NCBI GenBank assembly: GCA_945910005.1
Contig: CAMDTW010000642.1
Span: forward strand, 1,488,001-1,552,000
DNA: 64,000 nt
Source of the DNA: Isoperla grammatica
Taxonomy: Eukaryota; Arthropoda; Insecta; Plecoptera; Perlodidae
Reading direction: 5' to 3'
The notes under the pieces were generated by a model. That model had not been told where the DNA came from. It saw only the letters and a list, made by a program, of their open reading frames with translations, and searched no databases. Positions 48,957 through 62,286 of this stretch are shown here, piece by piece. The position numbers and the translations under genes are program-made. How positions within the stretch are numbered: position 1 is the first letter of the stretch; each line of letters begins with the position of its first letter.

Positions 48957-49673
48957 GCGATGAAACATGCGTTGTCCTGATACGTTGCATGTAGTGGCTT
49001 TCATGTCACTGACTTAGCGCAGGGTTTATCAAGTACAGTCACCGTCACAAGCAAGGAAACATGCGTTGTCCTGATACGTTGCATGTAGTGGCTTCTATGT
49101 CACTGACTTAGCGCAGGGTTAATCAAGTACAGTCACCGTCACAATAGAGAAAACATGCGTTGTCCTGATACGTTGCATGTAGTGGCTTCTATGTCACTGA
49201 CTTAGCGCAGGGTTTATCAAGTACAGTCACCGTCACAAGCAAGGAAACATGCGTTGTCCTCATACGTTGCATGAAGTGGCTTCTATGTCACTGACTTAGC
49301 GCAGGGTTTATCAAGTACAGTCACCGTCACAAGCAAGGAAACATGAGTTGTCCTGATATGTTGCATGTAGGGGCTTCTATGTAACTGACTAAGCGCAGGG
49401 TTTATCAAGTACAGTCACCGTCACAAGCAAGGAAACACGCAATATCCTGATATGTTGCATGTAGTAACTTTCATGTCACTGACTTAGCGCAGGTTTTATC
49501 AAGTACAGACAACGTCACAAGCAAGGAAACATGCGTTGTTCTGATACGTTGCATGTAGGGGCTTCTATGTCACTTACTTAGCGCAGGGTTTATCAAGTAC
49601 AGTCACCGTCACAAGCAAGGAAACATGCGTTGTCCTCATTCGTTGCATGTAGTGGCTTCTATGTCACTGACTT

Positions 49674-50519
49674 AGCTCAGGGTTTATCAAGTACAGTCAC
49701 CGTCACAAGCGAGGAAACATGCGTTGTTCTGATATGTTGCATGTAGTGGCTTTCATGTCACTGACTTAGCTCAGGGTTTATCAAGTACAGTCACCGTCAA
49801 AAGCGTAGAAACATGCGTTGTCCTCATATGTTGCATGTAGTAGCTTTCACGTCAAAGACTTAGCGCAGGGTTTATCAAGTACAGTCACCGTCACAAGCAA
49901 GGAAACTTGCGTTGTCCTGATACGTTGCATGTAGTGGCTTCTATGTCACTGACTTAGCACAGGGTTTATCGAGTACAGTCACCGTCACAAGCAAGGAAAC
50001 ATGCGTTGTCCTGATACGTTTCATGTAGTGGCTTCTATGTCACTGACTTAGCGCAGGGTTTATCGAGTACAGTCACCGTCACAAGCGAGGAAACATTCGT
50101 TGTCCTGATATGTTGCATGTAGTGGCTTTCTTGTCAATGACATAGCGCAGGGTTTATCAAGTACAGTTACCGTCACAATAGAGGAAACATGCGATGTCCT
50201 CATATATTGCATGAAGTAGCTTCTATGTCACTGACTTAGCGCAGGGTTTATCAAGTACAGTCACCGTCACAAGCAAGGAAACATGCGTTTTCCTGATATG
50301 TTGCTTGTAGTGGCTTCTATGTCACTGACTAAGCGCAGGGATTATCAAGTACAGTCACCGTCACAAGCAAGGAAACATGCGTTGTCCTGATATGTTGCAT
50401 GTAGTGGCTTTCATGTCACTGACTTAGCGCAGGGTTTATTAAGTACAGTCACCGTCACAAGCGAAGAAACATGCGGTGTTCTGATATGTTGCATGTAGTG
50501 GCTTCTATGTCACTGACTT
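49674..50519 (+). repeat. T cassette 7 (846 bp), first in unit C2
   Basis: 6,823 bp after cassette 5. Shares its GTTGCTTGTAG variant. Confidence 0.87.
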
Positions 50520-51129
50520 AGCCCAGGGTTTATCAAGTACAGTCACCGTCACAATAGAGGAAACATGCGTTGTCCTGATACGTTGAATGTAGTGGCTTCT
50601 ATGTCACTGACTTAGCGCAGGGTTTATCAAGTACAGTCACCGTCACAAGCAAGTAAACATGCGTTGTCCTGATACGTTGCATGTAGTGGCTTTCATGTCA
50701 CTGACTTAGCGCAGGGTTTATCAATTACAGTCACCGTCAAAAGCAAGGAAACATGCGTTGTCCTCATATGTTGCATGTAGTGGCTTCTATGTCACTGACT
50801 AAGCGCAGGGTTTATCAAGTACAGTCACCGTCACAAGCAAGGAAACATGCGTTGTCCTGATATGTTGCATGAAGTGGCTTCTATGTCACTGACTTAGCGC
50901 AGGGTTTATCAAGTACAGTCACCGTCACAAGCAAGGAAACATGAGTTGTCCTGATATGTTGCATGTAGTGGCTTCTATGTCACTGACTTAGCGCAAGGTT
51001 AATTAAGTACAGTCACCGTCACAAGCGAGGAAACCTGCGTTGTCCTGATACGTTGCATGTAGTGGCTTTCATGTCACTGACTTAGCGCAGGGTTTATCAA
51101 GTACAGTCACCGTCACAAGCAAGGAAACA

Positions 51130-51222
51130 TGCGTTGTCCTGATATCTTCATGTAGTGGCTTTTAAGTCACTGACTTAGCGCAGGGTTTATCAAGTACAGT
51201 CACCGTCACAATAAAGGAAACA
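51130..51222 (+). repeat. Second type of 93-bp monomer, unit C2
   Basis: 6,823 bp after the copy in C1. It lies just left of the 5,790-bp duplication and so was not duplicated, which explains the absence of this monomer from unit C3. Confidence 0.87.
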
Positions 51223-51928
51223 TGCGTTGTCCTCATTCTTTGCATGTAGTGGCTTCTATGTCACTGACTTAGCGCAGGGTTTATCAAGTACAGTCACCGT
51301 CACAAGCAAGGAAACATGCGTTGTCCTGATATGTTGCATGAAGTGGCTTCTATGTCACTGACTCAGCGCAGGGTTTATCAAGTACAGTCACCGTCACAAG
51401 CAAGGAAACATGCGTTGTCCTCATATGTTGCATGTAGCGGCTTCTATGTCACTGACTTAGCGCAGAGTTTATCAAGTACAGTCACCGTCACAAGCAAGGA
51501 ACTATGCGTTGTCCTTATACGCTGCATGTAGCTGCTTCTCTGTCACTGACTTAGCGCAGGGTTAATAAAGTACAGTCACCGTCACAAGCAAGGAAACATG
51601 CGTTGTCCTCATACGTTGCATGTAGTGGCTTCTATATCACTGACATAGCGCAGGGTTTATCAAGTACAGTCACCGTCACAAGCAAGGAAACATGCGTTGT
51701 CCTGATATGTTGCATGTAGTGGCTTTTATGTCACTGACTTAGCGCAGGGATTATCAAGTACAGTCACCGTCACAATAGAGGAAACATGCGTTGTTCTCAT
51801 ACGCTGCATGTAGTGGCTTCTATGTCACTGACTTAGCGCAAGGTTTATCATGTACAGTCACCGTCACAAGCAAGGAAACATGCGTTGTCCTCATACGTTG
51901 CATGTAGTGGCTTCTATGTCACTGACTT

Positions 51929-52774
51929 AGCTCAGGGTTTATCAAGTACAGTCACCGTCACAAGCGAGGAAACATGCGTTGTTCTGATATGTTGCATGTA
52001 GTGGCTTTCATGTCACTGACTTAGCTCAGGGTTTATCAAGTACAGTCACCGTCAAAAGCGTAGAAACATGCAATGTCCTCATATGTTGCATGTAGTAGCT
52101 TTCACGTCAAAGACTTAGCGCAGGGTTTATCAAGTACAGTCACCGTCACAAGCAATGAAACTTGCGTTGTCCTGATACGGTGCATGTAGTGGCTTCTATG
52201 TCACTGACTTAGCACAGGGTTTATCGAGTACAGTCACCGTCACAAGCAAGGAAACATGCGTTGTCCTGATACGTTGCATGTAGTGGCTTCTATGTCACTG
52301 ACTCAGCGCAGGGTTTATCGAGTACAGTCACCGTCACAAGCGAGGAAACATTCGTTGTCCTGATATGTTGCATGTAGTGGCTTTCATGTCAATGACATAG
52401 CGCAGGGTTTATCAAGTACAGTTACCGTCACAATAGAGGAAACATGCGATGTCCTCATATATTGCATGAAGTAGCTTCTATGTCACTGACTTAGCGCAGG
52501 GTTTATCAAGTACAGTCACCGTCACAAGCAAGGAAACATGCGTTGTCCTGATATGTTGCATGTAGTGGCTTCTATGTCACTGACTAAGCGCAGGGATTAT
52601 CAAGTACAGTCACCGTCACAAGCAAGGAAACATGCGTTGTCCTGATATGTTGCATGTAGTGGCTTTCATGTCACTGACTTAGCGCAGGGTTTATTAAGTA
52701 CAGTCACCGTCACAAGCGAAGAAACATGCGGTGTTCTGATATGTTGCATGTAGTGGCTTCTATGTCACTGACTT
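51929..52774 (+). repeat. T cassette 8 (846 bp), second in unit C2
   Basis: Has ATGCAATGTCC in the GTCAAAAGCGTAG/TTTCACGTC step and AGCAATGAAACTTG. Both are shared only with cassette 10. Confidence 0.87.
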
Positions 52775-54042
52775 AGCCCAGGGTTTATCAAGTACAGTCA
52801 CCGTCACAAGCAAGGAAACATGCAATATCCTGATATGTTGCATGTAGTGGCTTTCATCTCACTGACTTAGCGCAGGTTTTATCAAGTACAGTCACCGTCA
52901 CAAGCAAGAAAACATGCGTTGTTCTGATACGTTGCATGTAGGGGCTTCTATGTCACTAACTTAGCGCAGGGTTTATCAAGTACAGTCACCGTCACAAGCA
53001 AGGAAACATGCGTTGTCCTCATACGTTGCATGTAGTGGCTTCCATGTCACTGACTTAGCGCAGGGTTTATCAAGTACAGTCACCGTCACAAGCGAGGAAA
53101 CATGCGTTGTCCTGATACGTTGCATGTAATGGCTTCTATGTCACTGACATAGCGCAGGGTTTATCAAGTACAGTCACCGTCACAAGCGAGGAAACATGCG
53201 TTGTCCTGATATGTTGCATTTAGTGGCTTATATGTCACTGACTTAGCGCAGGGTTTATCAAGTACAGTCAACGTCACAAGCGAGAAAACATGCGTTGTCC
53301 TGATACGTTGCATGTAGAGGCTTTCATGTCACTGACTTAGCGCAGGGTTTATCAAGTACAGTCACCGTCACAAGCGACGAAACATGCGTTGTCCTCATAT
53401 GTTGCATGTAGTGGCTTTCATGTCACTGACTTAGCGCAGGGTTTATCAAGTTCAGTCACCGTCACAACCAAGGAAACATGCGTTGTCCTGATACGTTGCA
53501 TGAAGTGGCTTCTATGTCACTGACTTAGCGCAGGGTTTATCAAGTACAGTCACCGTCACAAGCGAGAAAACATGCGTTGTCCTCATACGTTGCATGTAGT
53601 GGCCTTCATGTCACTGACTTAGCGCAGGGTTTATCAAGTACAGTCACCGTCACAAGCAAGGAAACATGCGTTGTCCTCATATGTCGCATGCAGTGGCTTC
53701 TATGTCACTGACTTAGCGCAGGGTTTATCAAGTACAGTCACCGTCACAAGCAAGGAAACATGCGTTGTCCTCATACGTTGCATGTAGGGGCTTCTATGTC
53801 ACTGACTTAGCGCAAGGTTTATCAAGTACAGTCACCGTCACAAGCAAGGAAACATGCGTTGTCCTCATACGTTACATGTAGTGGCTTTCATGTCATTGAC
53901 TTAGCGCAGGGTTTATCAAGTACAGTCCCCGTCACAAGCAAGGAAACATGCGTTGTCCTCATACGTTGCATGTAGTGGCTTCTATGTCACTGACTTAGCG
54001 CAGGGTTTATCAAGTACAGTCACCGTCACAAGCGAGGAAACA

Positions 54043-54099
54043 TGCGTACTGTACTATGTATGCGTATCAAGTACAGTCACCGTCACAAGCGAGGAAACC
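54043..54099 (+). repeat. 57-bp truncated monomer 11
   Basis: In copy 1 of the 5,790-bp duplication; 93-mer at 54194-54286. Confidence 0.92.
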
Positions 54100-55650
54100 T
54101 GCGTTGTCCTGATACGTTGCATATAGTGGCTTTCATCTCACTGACTTAGCGCAGGGTTTATCAAGTACAGTCACCGTCACAAGCAAGGAAACATGCGTTG
54201 TCCTGATATGTTCATGTAGTGGCTTTTAAGTCACTGACTTAGCGCAGGGTTTATCAAGTACAGTCACCGTCACAAGAAAGGAAACATGCGTTGTCCTCAT
54301 ACGTTGCATGTAGGGGCTTCTATGTCACTGACTAAGCGCAAGGTTTATCAAGTACAGTCACCGTCACAAGCAAGGAAACATGCGTTGTCCTCATACGTTG
54401 CATGTAGTGGCTTTCATGTCATTGACTTAGCGCAGGGTTTATCAAGTACAGTCACCGTCACAAGCAAGGAAACATGCGTTTTCCTCATACGTTGCATGTA
54501 GTGGCTTCTATGTCACTGACTTAGCGCAGGGTTTATCAAGTACAGTCACCGTCACAAGCAAGGAAACATGCGTTGTCCTGATACGTTGCATGTAGTGGCT
54601 TCTATGTCACTGACGTAACGCAGGGTTTATCAAGTACAGTCAACGTCACAAGCAAGGAAACATGCGTTGTCCTGATATGTTGCATGTAGTGTCTTATATG
54701 TCACTGACTTAGCGCAGGGTTTATAAAGTACAGTCACCGTCACACGCGAGGAAACATGCGTTGTCCTCATATGTTGCATGTAGTGGCTTCTATGTCACTG
54801 ACTTAGCGCAGGGTTTATCAAGTACAGTCACCGTCACAAGCAAGGAAACATGCGTTGTCCTCATACGTTGCATGTAGTGGCTTCTATGTCACTGACTTAG
54901 CGCAGGGTTTATCAAGTACAGTCACCGTCACAAGCGATGAAACATAAGTTGTCCTGATACGTTGCATGTAGTGGCTTTCATGTCACTGACTTAGCGCAGG
55001 GTTTATCAAGTACAGTCACCGTCACAAGCAAGGAAACATGCGTTGTCCTGATACGTTGCATGTAGTGGCTTCTATGTCACTGACTTAGCGCAGGGTTAAT
55101 CAAGTACAGTCACCGTCACAATAGAGAAAACATGCGTTGTCCTGATACGTTGCATGTAGTGGCTTCTATGTCACTGACTTAGCGCAGGGTTTATCAAGTA
55201 CAGTCACCGTCACAAGCAAGGAAACATGCGTTGTCCTCATACGTTGCATGAAGTGGCTTCTATGTCACTGACTTAGCGCAGGGTTTATCAAGTACAGTCA
55301 CCGTCACAAGCAAGGAAACATGAGTTGTCCTGATATGTTGCATGTAGGGGCTTCTATGTAACTGACTAAGCGCAGGGTTTATCAAGTACAGTCACCGTCA
55401 CAAGCAAGGAAACATGCAATATCCTGATATGTTGCATGTAGTGGCTTTCATGTCACTGACTTAGCGCAGGTTTTATCAAGTACAGTCACCGTCACAAGCA
55501 AGGAAACATGCGTTGTTCTGATACGTTGCATGTAGGGGCTTCTATGTCACTTACTTAGCGCAGGGTTTATCAAGTACAGTCACCGTCACAAGCAAGGAAA
55601 CATGCGTTGTCCTCATTCGTTGCATGTAGTGGCTTCTATGTCACTGACTT

Positions 55651-56496
55651 AGCTCAGGGTTTATCAAGTACAGTCACCGTCACAAGCGAGGAAACATGCG
55701 TTGTTCTGATATGTTGCATGTAGTGGCTTTCATGTCACTGACTTAGCTCAGGGTTTATCAAGTACAGTCACCGTCAAAAGCGTAGAAACATGCGTTGTCC
55801 TCATATGTTGCATGTAGTAGCTTTCACGTCAAAGACTTAGCGCAGGGTTTATCAAGTACAGTCACCGTCACAAGCAAGGAAACTTGCGTTGTCCTGATAT
55901 GTTGCATGTAGTGGCTTCTATGTCACTGACTTAGCACAGGGTTTATCGAGTACAGTCACCGTCACAAGCAAGGAAACATGCGTTGTCCTGATACGTTTCA
56001 TGTAGTGGCTTCTATGTCACTGACTTAGCGCAGGGTTTATCGAGTACAGTCACCGTCACAAGCGAGGAAACATTCGTTGTCCTGATATGTTGCATGTAGT
56101 GGCTTTCTTGTCAATGACATAGCGCAGGGTTTATCAAGTACAGTTACCGTCACAATAGAGGAAACATGCGATGTCCTCATATATTGCATGAAGTAGCTTC
56201 TATGTCACTGACTTAGCGCAGGGTTTATCAAGTACAGTCACCGTCACAAGCAAGGAAACATGCGTTGTCCTGATATGTTGCATGTAGTGGCTTCTATGTC
56301 ACTGACTAAGCGCAGGGATTATCAAGTACAGTCACCGTCACAAGCAAGGAAACATGCGTTGTCCTGATATGTTGCATGTAGTGGCTTTCATGTCACTGAC
56401 TTAGCGCAGGGTTTATTAAGTACAGTCACCGTCACAAGCGAACAAACATGCGGTGTTCTGATATGTTGCATGTAGTGGCTTCTATGTCACTGACTT
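55651..56496 (+). repeat. T cassette 9 (846 bp), first in unit C3
   Basis: Ends with GCGAACAAACATG, a variant shared only with cassette 11. Flanked on the right by TTAGCCCAGGGATTATC. Confidence 0.87.
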
Positions 56497-57718
56497 AGCC
56501 CAGGGATTATCAAGTACAGTCACCGTCACAATAGAGGAAACATGCGTTGTCCTGATACGTTGCATGTAGTGGCTTCTATGTCACTGACTTAGCGCAGGGT
56601 TTATCAAGTACAGTCACCGTCACAAGCAAGTAAACATGCGTTGTCCTGATACGTTGCATGTAGTGGCTTTCATGTCACTGACTTAGCGCAGGGTTTATCA
56701 AGTACAGTCACCGTCACAAGCAAGGAAACATGCGTTGTCCTGATACGTTGCATGTAGTGGCTTCTATGTCACTGACTTAGCGCAGGGTTTATCAAGTACA
56801 GTCACCGTCACAATAGAGAAAACATGCGTTGTCCTGATACGTTGCATGTAGTGGCTTCTATGTCACTGACTTAGCGCAGGGTTTATCAAGTACAATCACC
56901 GTCACAAGCAAGGAAACATGCGTTGTCCTCATACGTTGCATGAAGTGGCTTCTATGTCACTGACTTAGCGCAGGGTTTATCAAGTACAGTCACCGTCACA
57001 AGCAAGGAAACATGAGTTGTCCTGATATGTTTCATGTAGTGGCTTCTATGTAACTGACTTAGCGCAGGGTTTATCAAATACAATAACCGTCACAAGCAAG
57101 GAAACATGCGTTGTCCTGATATGTTGCATGAAGTGGCTTCTATGTCACTGACTCAGCGCAGGGTTTATCAAGTACAGTCACCGTCACAAGCAAGGAAACA
57201 TGCGTTGTCCTCATATGTTGCATGTAGCGGCTTCTATGTCACTGACTTAGCGCAGAGTTTATCAAGTACAGTCACCGTCACAAGCAAGGAACTATGCGTT
57301 GTCCTTATACGCTGCATGTAGCTGCTTCTCTGTCACTGACTTAGCGCAGGGTTAATAAAGTACAGTCACCGTCACAAGCAAGGAAACATGCGTTGTCCTC
57401 ATACGTTGCATGTAGTGGCTTCTATATCACTGACATAGCGCAGGGTTTATCAAGTACAGTCACCGTCACAAGCAAGGAAACATGCGTTGTCCTGATATGT
57501 TGCATGTAGTGGCTTTTATGTCACTGACTTAGCGCAGGGATTATCAAGTACAGTCACCGTCACAATAGAGGAAACATGCGTTGTTCTCATACGCTGCATG
57601 TAGTGGCTTCTATGTCACTGACTTAGCGCAAGGTTTATCATGTACAGTCACCGTCACAAGCAAGGAAACATGCGTTGTCCTCATACGTTGCATGTAGTGG
57701 CTTCTATGTCACTGACTT

Positions 57719-58564
57719 AGCTCAGGGTTTATCAAGTACAGTCACCGTCACAAGCGAGGAAACATGCGTTGTTCTGATATGTTGCATGTAGTGGCTTTCA
57801 TGTCACTGACTTAGCTCAGGGTTTATCAAGTACAGTCACCGTCAAAAGCGTAGAAACATGCAATGTCCTCATATGTTGCATGTAGTAGCTTTCACGTCAA
57901 AGACTTAGCGCAGGGTTTATCAAGTACAGTCACCGTCACAAGCAATGAAACTTGCGTTGTCCTGATACGGTGCATGTAGTGGCTTCTATGTCACTGACTT
58001 AGCACAGGGTTTATCGAGTACAGTCACCGTCACAAGCAAGGAAACATGCGTTGTCCTGATACGTTGCATGTAGTGGCTTCTATGTCACTGACTCAGCGCA
58101 GGGTTTATCGAGTACAGTCACCGTCACAAGCGAGGAAACATTCGTTGTCCTGATATGTTGCATGTAGTGGCTTTCATGTCAATGACATAGCGCAGGGTTT
58201 ATCAAGTACAGTTACCGTCACAATAGAGGAAACATGCGATGTCCTCATATATTGCATGAAGTAGCTTCTATGTCACTGACTTAGCGCAGGGTTTATCAAG
58301 TACAGTCACCGTCACAAGCAAGGAAACATGCGTTGTCCTGATATGTTGCATGTAGTGGCTTCTATGTCACTGACTAAGCGCAGGGATTATCAAGTACAGT
58401 CACCGTCACAAGCAAGGAAACATGCGTTGTCCTGATATGTTGCATGTAGTGGCTTTCATGTCACTGACTTAGCGCAGGGTTTATTAAGTACAGTCACCGT
58501 CACAAGCGAAGAAACATGCGGTGTTCTGATATGTTGCATGTAGTGGCTTCTATGTCACTGACTT
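57719..58564 (+). repeat. T cassette 10 (846 bp), second in unit C3
   Basis: Exact 5,790-bp counterpart of cassette 8. Its spacing from cassette 9 (2,068 bp) is shorter than the 2,255 bp seen in C1 and C2 because the duplication junction lies between them. Confidence 0.87.
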
Positions 58565-59832
58565 AGCCCAGGGTTTATCAAGTACAGTCACCGTCACAAG
58601 CAAGGAAACATGCAATATCCTGATATGTTGCATGTAGTGGCTTTCATCTCACTGACTTAGCGCAGGTTTTATCAAGTACAGTCACCGTCACAAGCAAGAA
58701 AACATGCGTTGTTCTGATACGTTGCATGTAGGGGCTTCTATGTCACTAACTTAGCGCAGGGTTTATCAAGTACAGTCACCGTCACAAGCAAGGAAACATG
58801 CGTTGTCCTCATACGTTGCATGTAGTGGCTTCCATGTCACTGACTTAGCGCAGGGTTTATCAAGTACAGTCACCGTCACAAGCGAGGAAACATGCGTTGT
58901 CCTGATACGTTGCATGTAATGGCTTCTATGTCACTGACATAGCGCAGGGTTTATCAAGTACAGTCACCGTCACAAGCGAGGAAACATGCGTTGTCCTGAT
59001 ATGTTGCATTTAGTGGCTTATATGTCACTGACTTAGCGCAGGGTTTATCAAGTACAGTCAACGTCACAAGCGAGAAAACATGCGTTGTCCTGATACGTTG
59101 CATGTAGAGGCTTTCATGTCACTGACTTAGCGCAGGGTTTATCAAGTACAGTCACCGTCACAAGCGACGAAACATGCGTTGTCCTCATATGTTGCATGTA
59201 GTGGCTTTCATGTCACTGACTTAGCGCAGGGTTTATCAAGTTCAGTCACCGTCACAACCAAGGAAACATGCGTTGTCCTGATACGTTGCATGAAGTGGCT
59301 TCTATGTCACTGACTTAGCGCAGGGTTTATCAAGTACAGTCACCGTCACAAGCGAGAAAACATGCGTTGTCCTCATACGTTGCATGTAGTGGCCTTCATG
59401 TCACTGACTTAGCGCAGGGTTTATCAAGTACAGTCACCGTCACAAGCAAGGAAACATGCGTTGTCCTCATATGTCGCATGCAGTGGCTTCTATGTCACTG
59501 ACTTAGCGCAGGGTTTATCAAGTACAGTCACCGTCACAAGCAAGGAAACATGCGTTGTCCTCATACGTTGCATGTAGGGGCTTCTATGTCACTGACTTAG
59601 CGCAAGGTTTATCAAGTACAGTCACCGTCACAAGCAAGGAAACATGCGTTGTCCTCATACGTTACATGTAGTGGCTTTCATGTCATTGACTTAGCGCAGG
59701 GTTTATCAAGTACAGTCCCCGTCACAAGCAAGGAAACATGCGTTGTCCTCATACGTTGCATGTAGTGGCTTCTATGTCACTGACTTAGCGCAGGGTTTAT
59801 CAAGTACAGTCACCGTCACAAGCGAGGAAACA

Positions 59833-59889
59833 TGCGTACTGTACTATGTATGCGTATCAAGTACAGTCACCGTCACAAGCGAGGAAACC
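59833..59889 (+). repeat. 57-bp truncated monomer 12
   Basis: In copy 2 of the 5,790-bp duplication, exactly 5,790 bp after copy 11; 93-mer at 59984-60076. Confidence 0.92.
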
Positions 59890-61440
59890 TGCGTTGTCCT
59901 GATACGTTGCATATAGTGGCTTTCATCTCACTGACTTAGCGCAGGGTTTATCAAGTACAGTCACCGTCACAAGCAAGGAAACATGCGTTGTCCTGATATG
60001 TTCATGTAGTGGCTTTTAAGTCACTGACTTAGCGCAGGGTTTATCAAGTACAGTCACCGTCACAAGAAAGGAAACATGCGTTGTCCTCATACGTTGCATG
60101 TAGGGGCTTCTATGTCACTGACTAAGCGCAAGGTTTATCAAGTACAGTCACCGTCACAAGCAAGGAAACATGCGTTGTCCTCATACGTTGCATGTAGTGG
60201 CTTTCATGTCATTGACTTAGCGCAGGGTTTATCAAGTACAGTCACCGTCACAAGCAAGGAAACATGCGTTTTCCTCATACGTTGCATGTAGTGGCTTCTA
60301 TGTCACTGACTTAGCGCAGGGTTTATCAAGTACAGTCACCGTCACAAGCAAGGAAACATGCGTTGTCCTGATACGTTGCATGTAGTGGCTTCTATGTCAC
60401 TGACGTAACGCAGGGTTTATCAAGTACAGTCAACGTCACAAGCAAGGAAACATGCGTTGTCCTGATATGTTGCATGTAGTGTCTTATATGTCACTGACTT
60501 AGCGCAGGGTTTATAAAGTACAGTCACCGTCACACGCGAGGAAACATGCGTTGTCCTCATATGTTGCATGTAGTGGCTTCTATGTCACTGACTTAGCGCA
60601 GGGTTTATCAAGTACAGTCACCGTCACAAGCAAGGAAACATGCGTTGTCCTCATACGTTGCATGTAGTGGCTTCTATGTCACTGACTTAGCGCAGGGTTT
60701 ATCAAGTACAGTCACCGTCACAAGCGATGAAACATAAGTTGTCCTGATACGTTGCATGTAGTGGCTTTCATGTCACTGACTTAGCGCAGGGTTTATCAAG
60801 TACAGTCACCGTCACAAGCAAGGAAACATGCGTTGTCCTGATACGTTGCATGTAGTGGCTTCTATGTCACTGACTTAGCGCAGGGTTAATCAAGTACAGT
60901 CACCGTCACAATAGAGAAAACATGCGTTGTCCTGATACGTTGCATGTAGTGGCTTCTATGTCACTGACTTAGCGCAGGGTTTATCAAGTACAGTCACCGT
61001 CACAAGCAAGGAAACATGCGTTGTCCTCATACGTTGCATGAAGTGGCTTCTATGTCACTGACTTAGCGCAGGGTTTATCAAGTACAGTCACCGTCACAAG
61101 CAAGGAAACATGAGTTGTCCTGATATGTTGCATGTAGGGGCTTCTATGTAACTGACTAAGCGCAGGGTTTATCAAGTACAGTCACCGTCACAAGCAAGGA
61201 AACATGCAATATCCTGATATGTTGCATGTAGTGGCTTTCATGTCACTGACTTAGCGCAGGTTTTATCAAGTACAGTCACCGTCACAAGCAAGGAAACATG
61301 CGTTGTTCTGATACGTTGCATGTAGGGGCTTCTATGTCACTTACTTAGCGCAGGGTTTATCAAGTACAGTCACCGTCACAAGCAAGGAAACATGCGTTGT
61401 CCTCATTCGTTGCATGTAGTGGCTTCTATGTCACTGACTT

Positions 61441-62286
61441 AGCTCAGGGTTTATCAAGTACAGTCACCGTCACAAGCGAGGAAACATGCGTTGTTCTGAT
61501 ATGTTGCATGTAGTGGCTTTCATGTCACTGACTTAGCTCAGGGTTTATCAAGTACAGTCACCGTCAAAAGCGTAGAAACATGCGTTGTCCTCATATGTTG
61601 CATGTAGTAGCTTTCACGTCAAAGACTTAGCGCAGGGTTTATCAAGTACAGTCACCGTCACAAGCAAGGAAACTTGCGTTGTCCTGATATGTTGCATGTA
61701 GTGGCTTCTATGTCACTGACTTAGCACAGGGTTTATCGAGTACAGTCACCGTCACAAGCAAGGAAACATGCGTTGTCCTGATACGTTTCATGTAGTGGCT
61801 TCTATGTCACTGACTTAGCGCAGGGTTTATCGAGTACAGTCACCGTCACAAGCGAGGAAACATTCGTTGTCCTGATATGTTGCATGTAGTGGCTTTCTTG
61901 TCAATGACATAGCGCAGGGTTTATCAAGTACAGTTACCGTCACAATAGAGGAAACATGCGATGTCCTCATATATTGCATGAAGTAGCTTCTATGTCACTG
62001 ACTTAGCGCAGGGTTTATCAAGTACAGTCACCGTCACAAGCAAGGAAACATGCGTTGTCCTGATATGTTGCATGTAGTGGCTTCTATGTCACTGACTAAG
62101 CGCAGGGATTATCAAGTACAGTCACCGTCACAAGCAAGGAAACATGCGTTGTCCTGATATGTTGCATGTAGTGGCTTTCATGTCACTGACTTAGCGCAGG
62201 GTTTATTAAGTACAGTCACCGTCACAAGCGAACAAACATGCGGTGTTCTGATATGTTGCATGTAGTGGCTTCTATGTCACTGACTT
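61441..62286 (+). repeat. T cassette 11 (846 bp), unit C4
   Basis: Exact 5,790-bp counterpart of cassette 9. Confidence 0.87.

Larger units (their letters stand above)
47840..54662 (+). repeat. HOR unit C2 (73 monomers)
   Basis: 6,823 bp, equal to C1 plus nine monomers. The offset to C1 rises from 5,977 to 6,823 bp at the GCGATGAAAC monomer, which occurs at 48111 and again at 48957. Confidence 0.83.
51301..57090 (+). repeat. Tandem segmental duplication, copy 1 (5,790 bp)
   Basis: First copy of an apparently identical tandem duplication. Rare variants all recur 5,790 bp later: GTCCTTATACGCTGC (51511), AGCAATGAAACTTG (52150), GTAATGGC (53128), GTAGAGGC (53315), GTTACATG (53871), AAACATAAGTTG (54942) and GCGAACAAAC (56448). 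The unit is 62 monomers. Confidence 0.88.
54663..60452 (+). repeat. HOR unit C3 (62 monomers)
   Basis: 5,790 bp. It contains the duplication junction near 57091, so its first part is collinear with C2 and its second part repeats 51301-54662. It lacks the GATATCTTCATG 93-mer that the first copy has just upstream of the duplicated segment. Confidence 0.83.

Noticed and set aside
7189..60291. Eleven short plus-strand open frames of 62-71 codons (at 7189, 17200, 24269, 30060, 39268, 40978, 44493, 51316, 54286, 57106 and 60076)
   Set aside because: Each is a translation of about two to three satellite monomers that stays open only because usual stops are altered by variants (for example ACTAAG, ACTCAG or TTATTG in place of ACTTAG) or by the 93-bp monomer. 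They recur with the HOR, begin inside the monomer, use the same frame rotation and show no sign of coding constraint.
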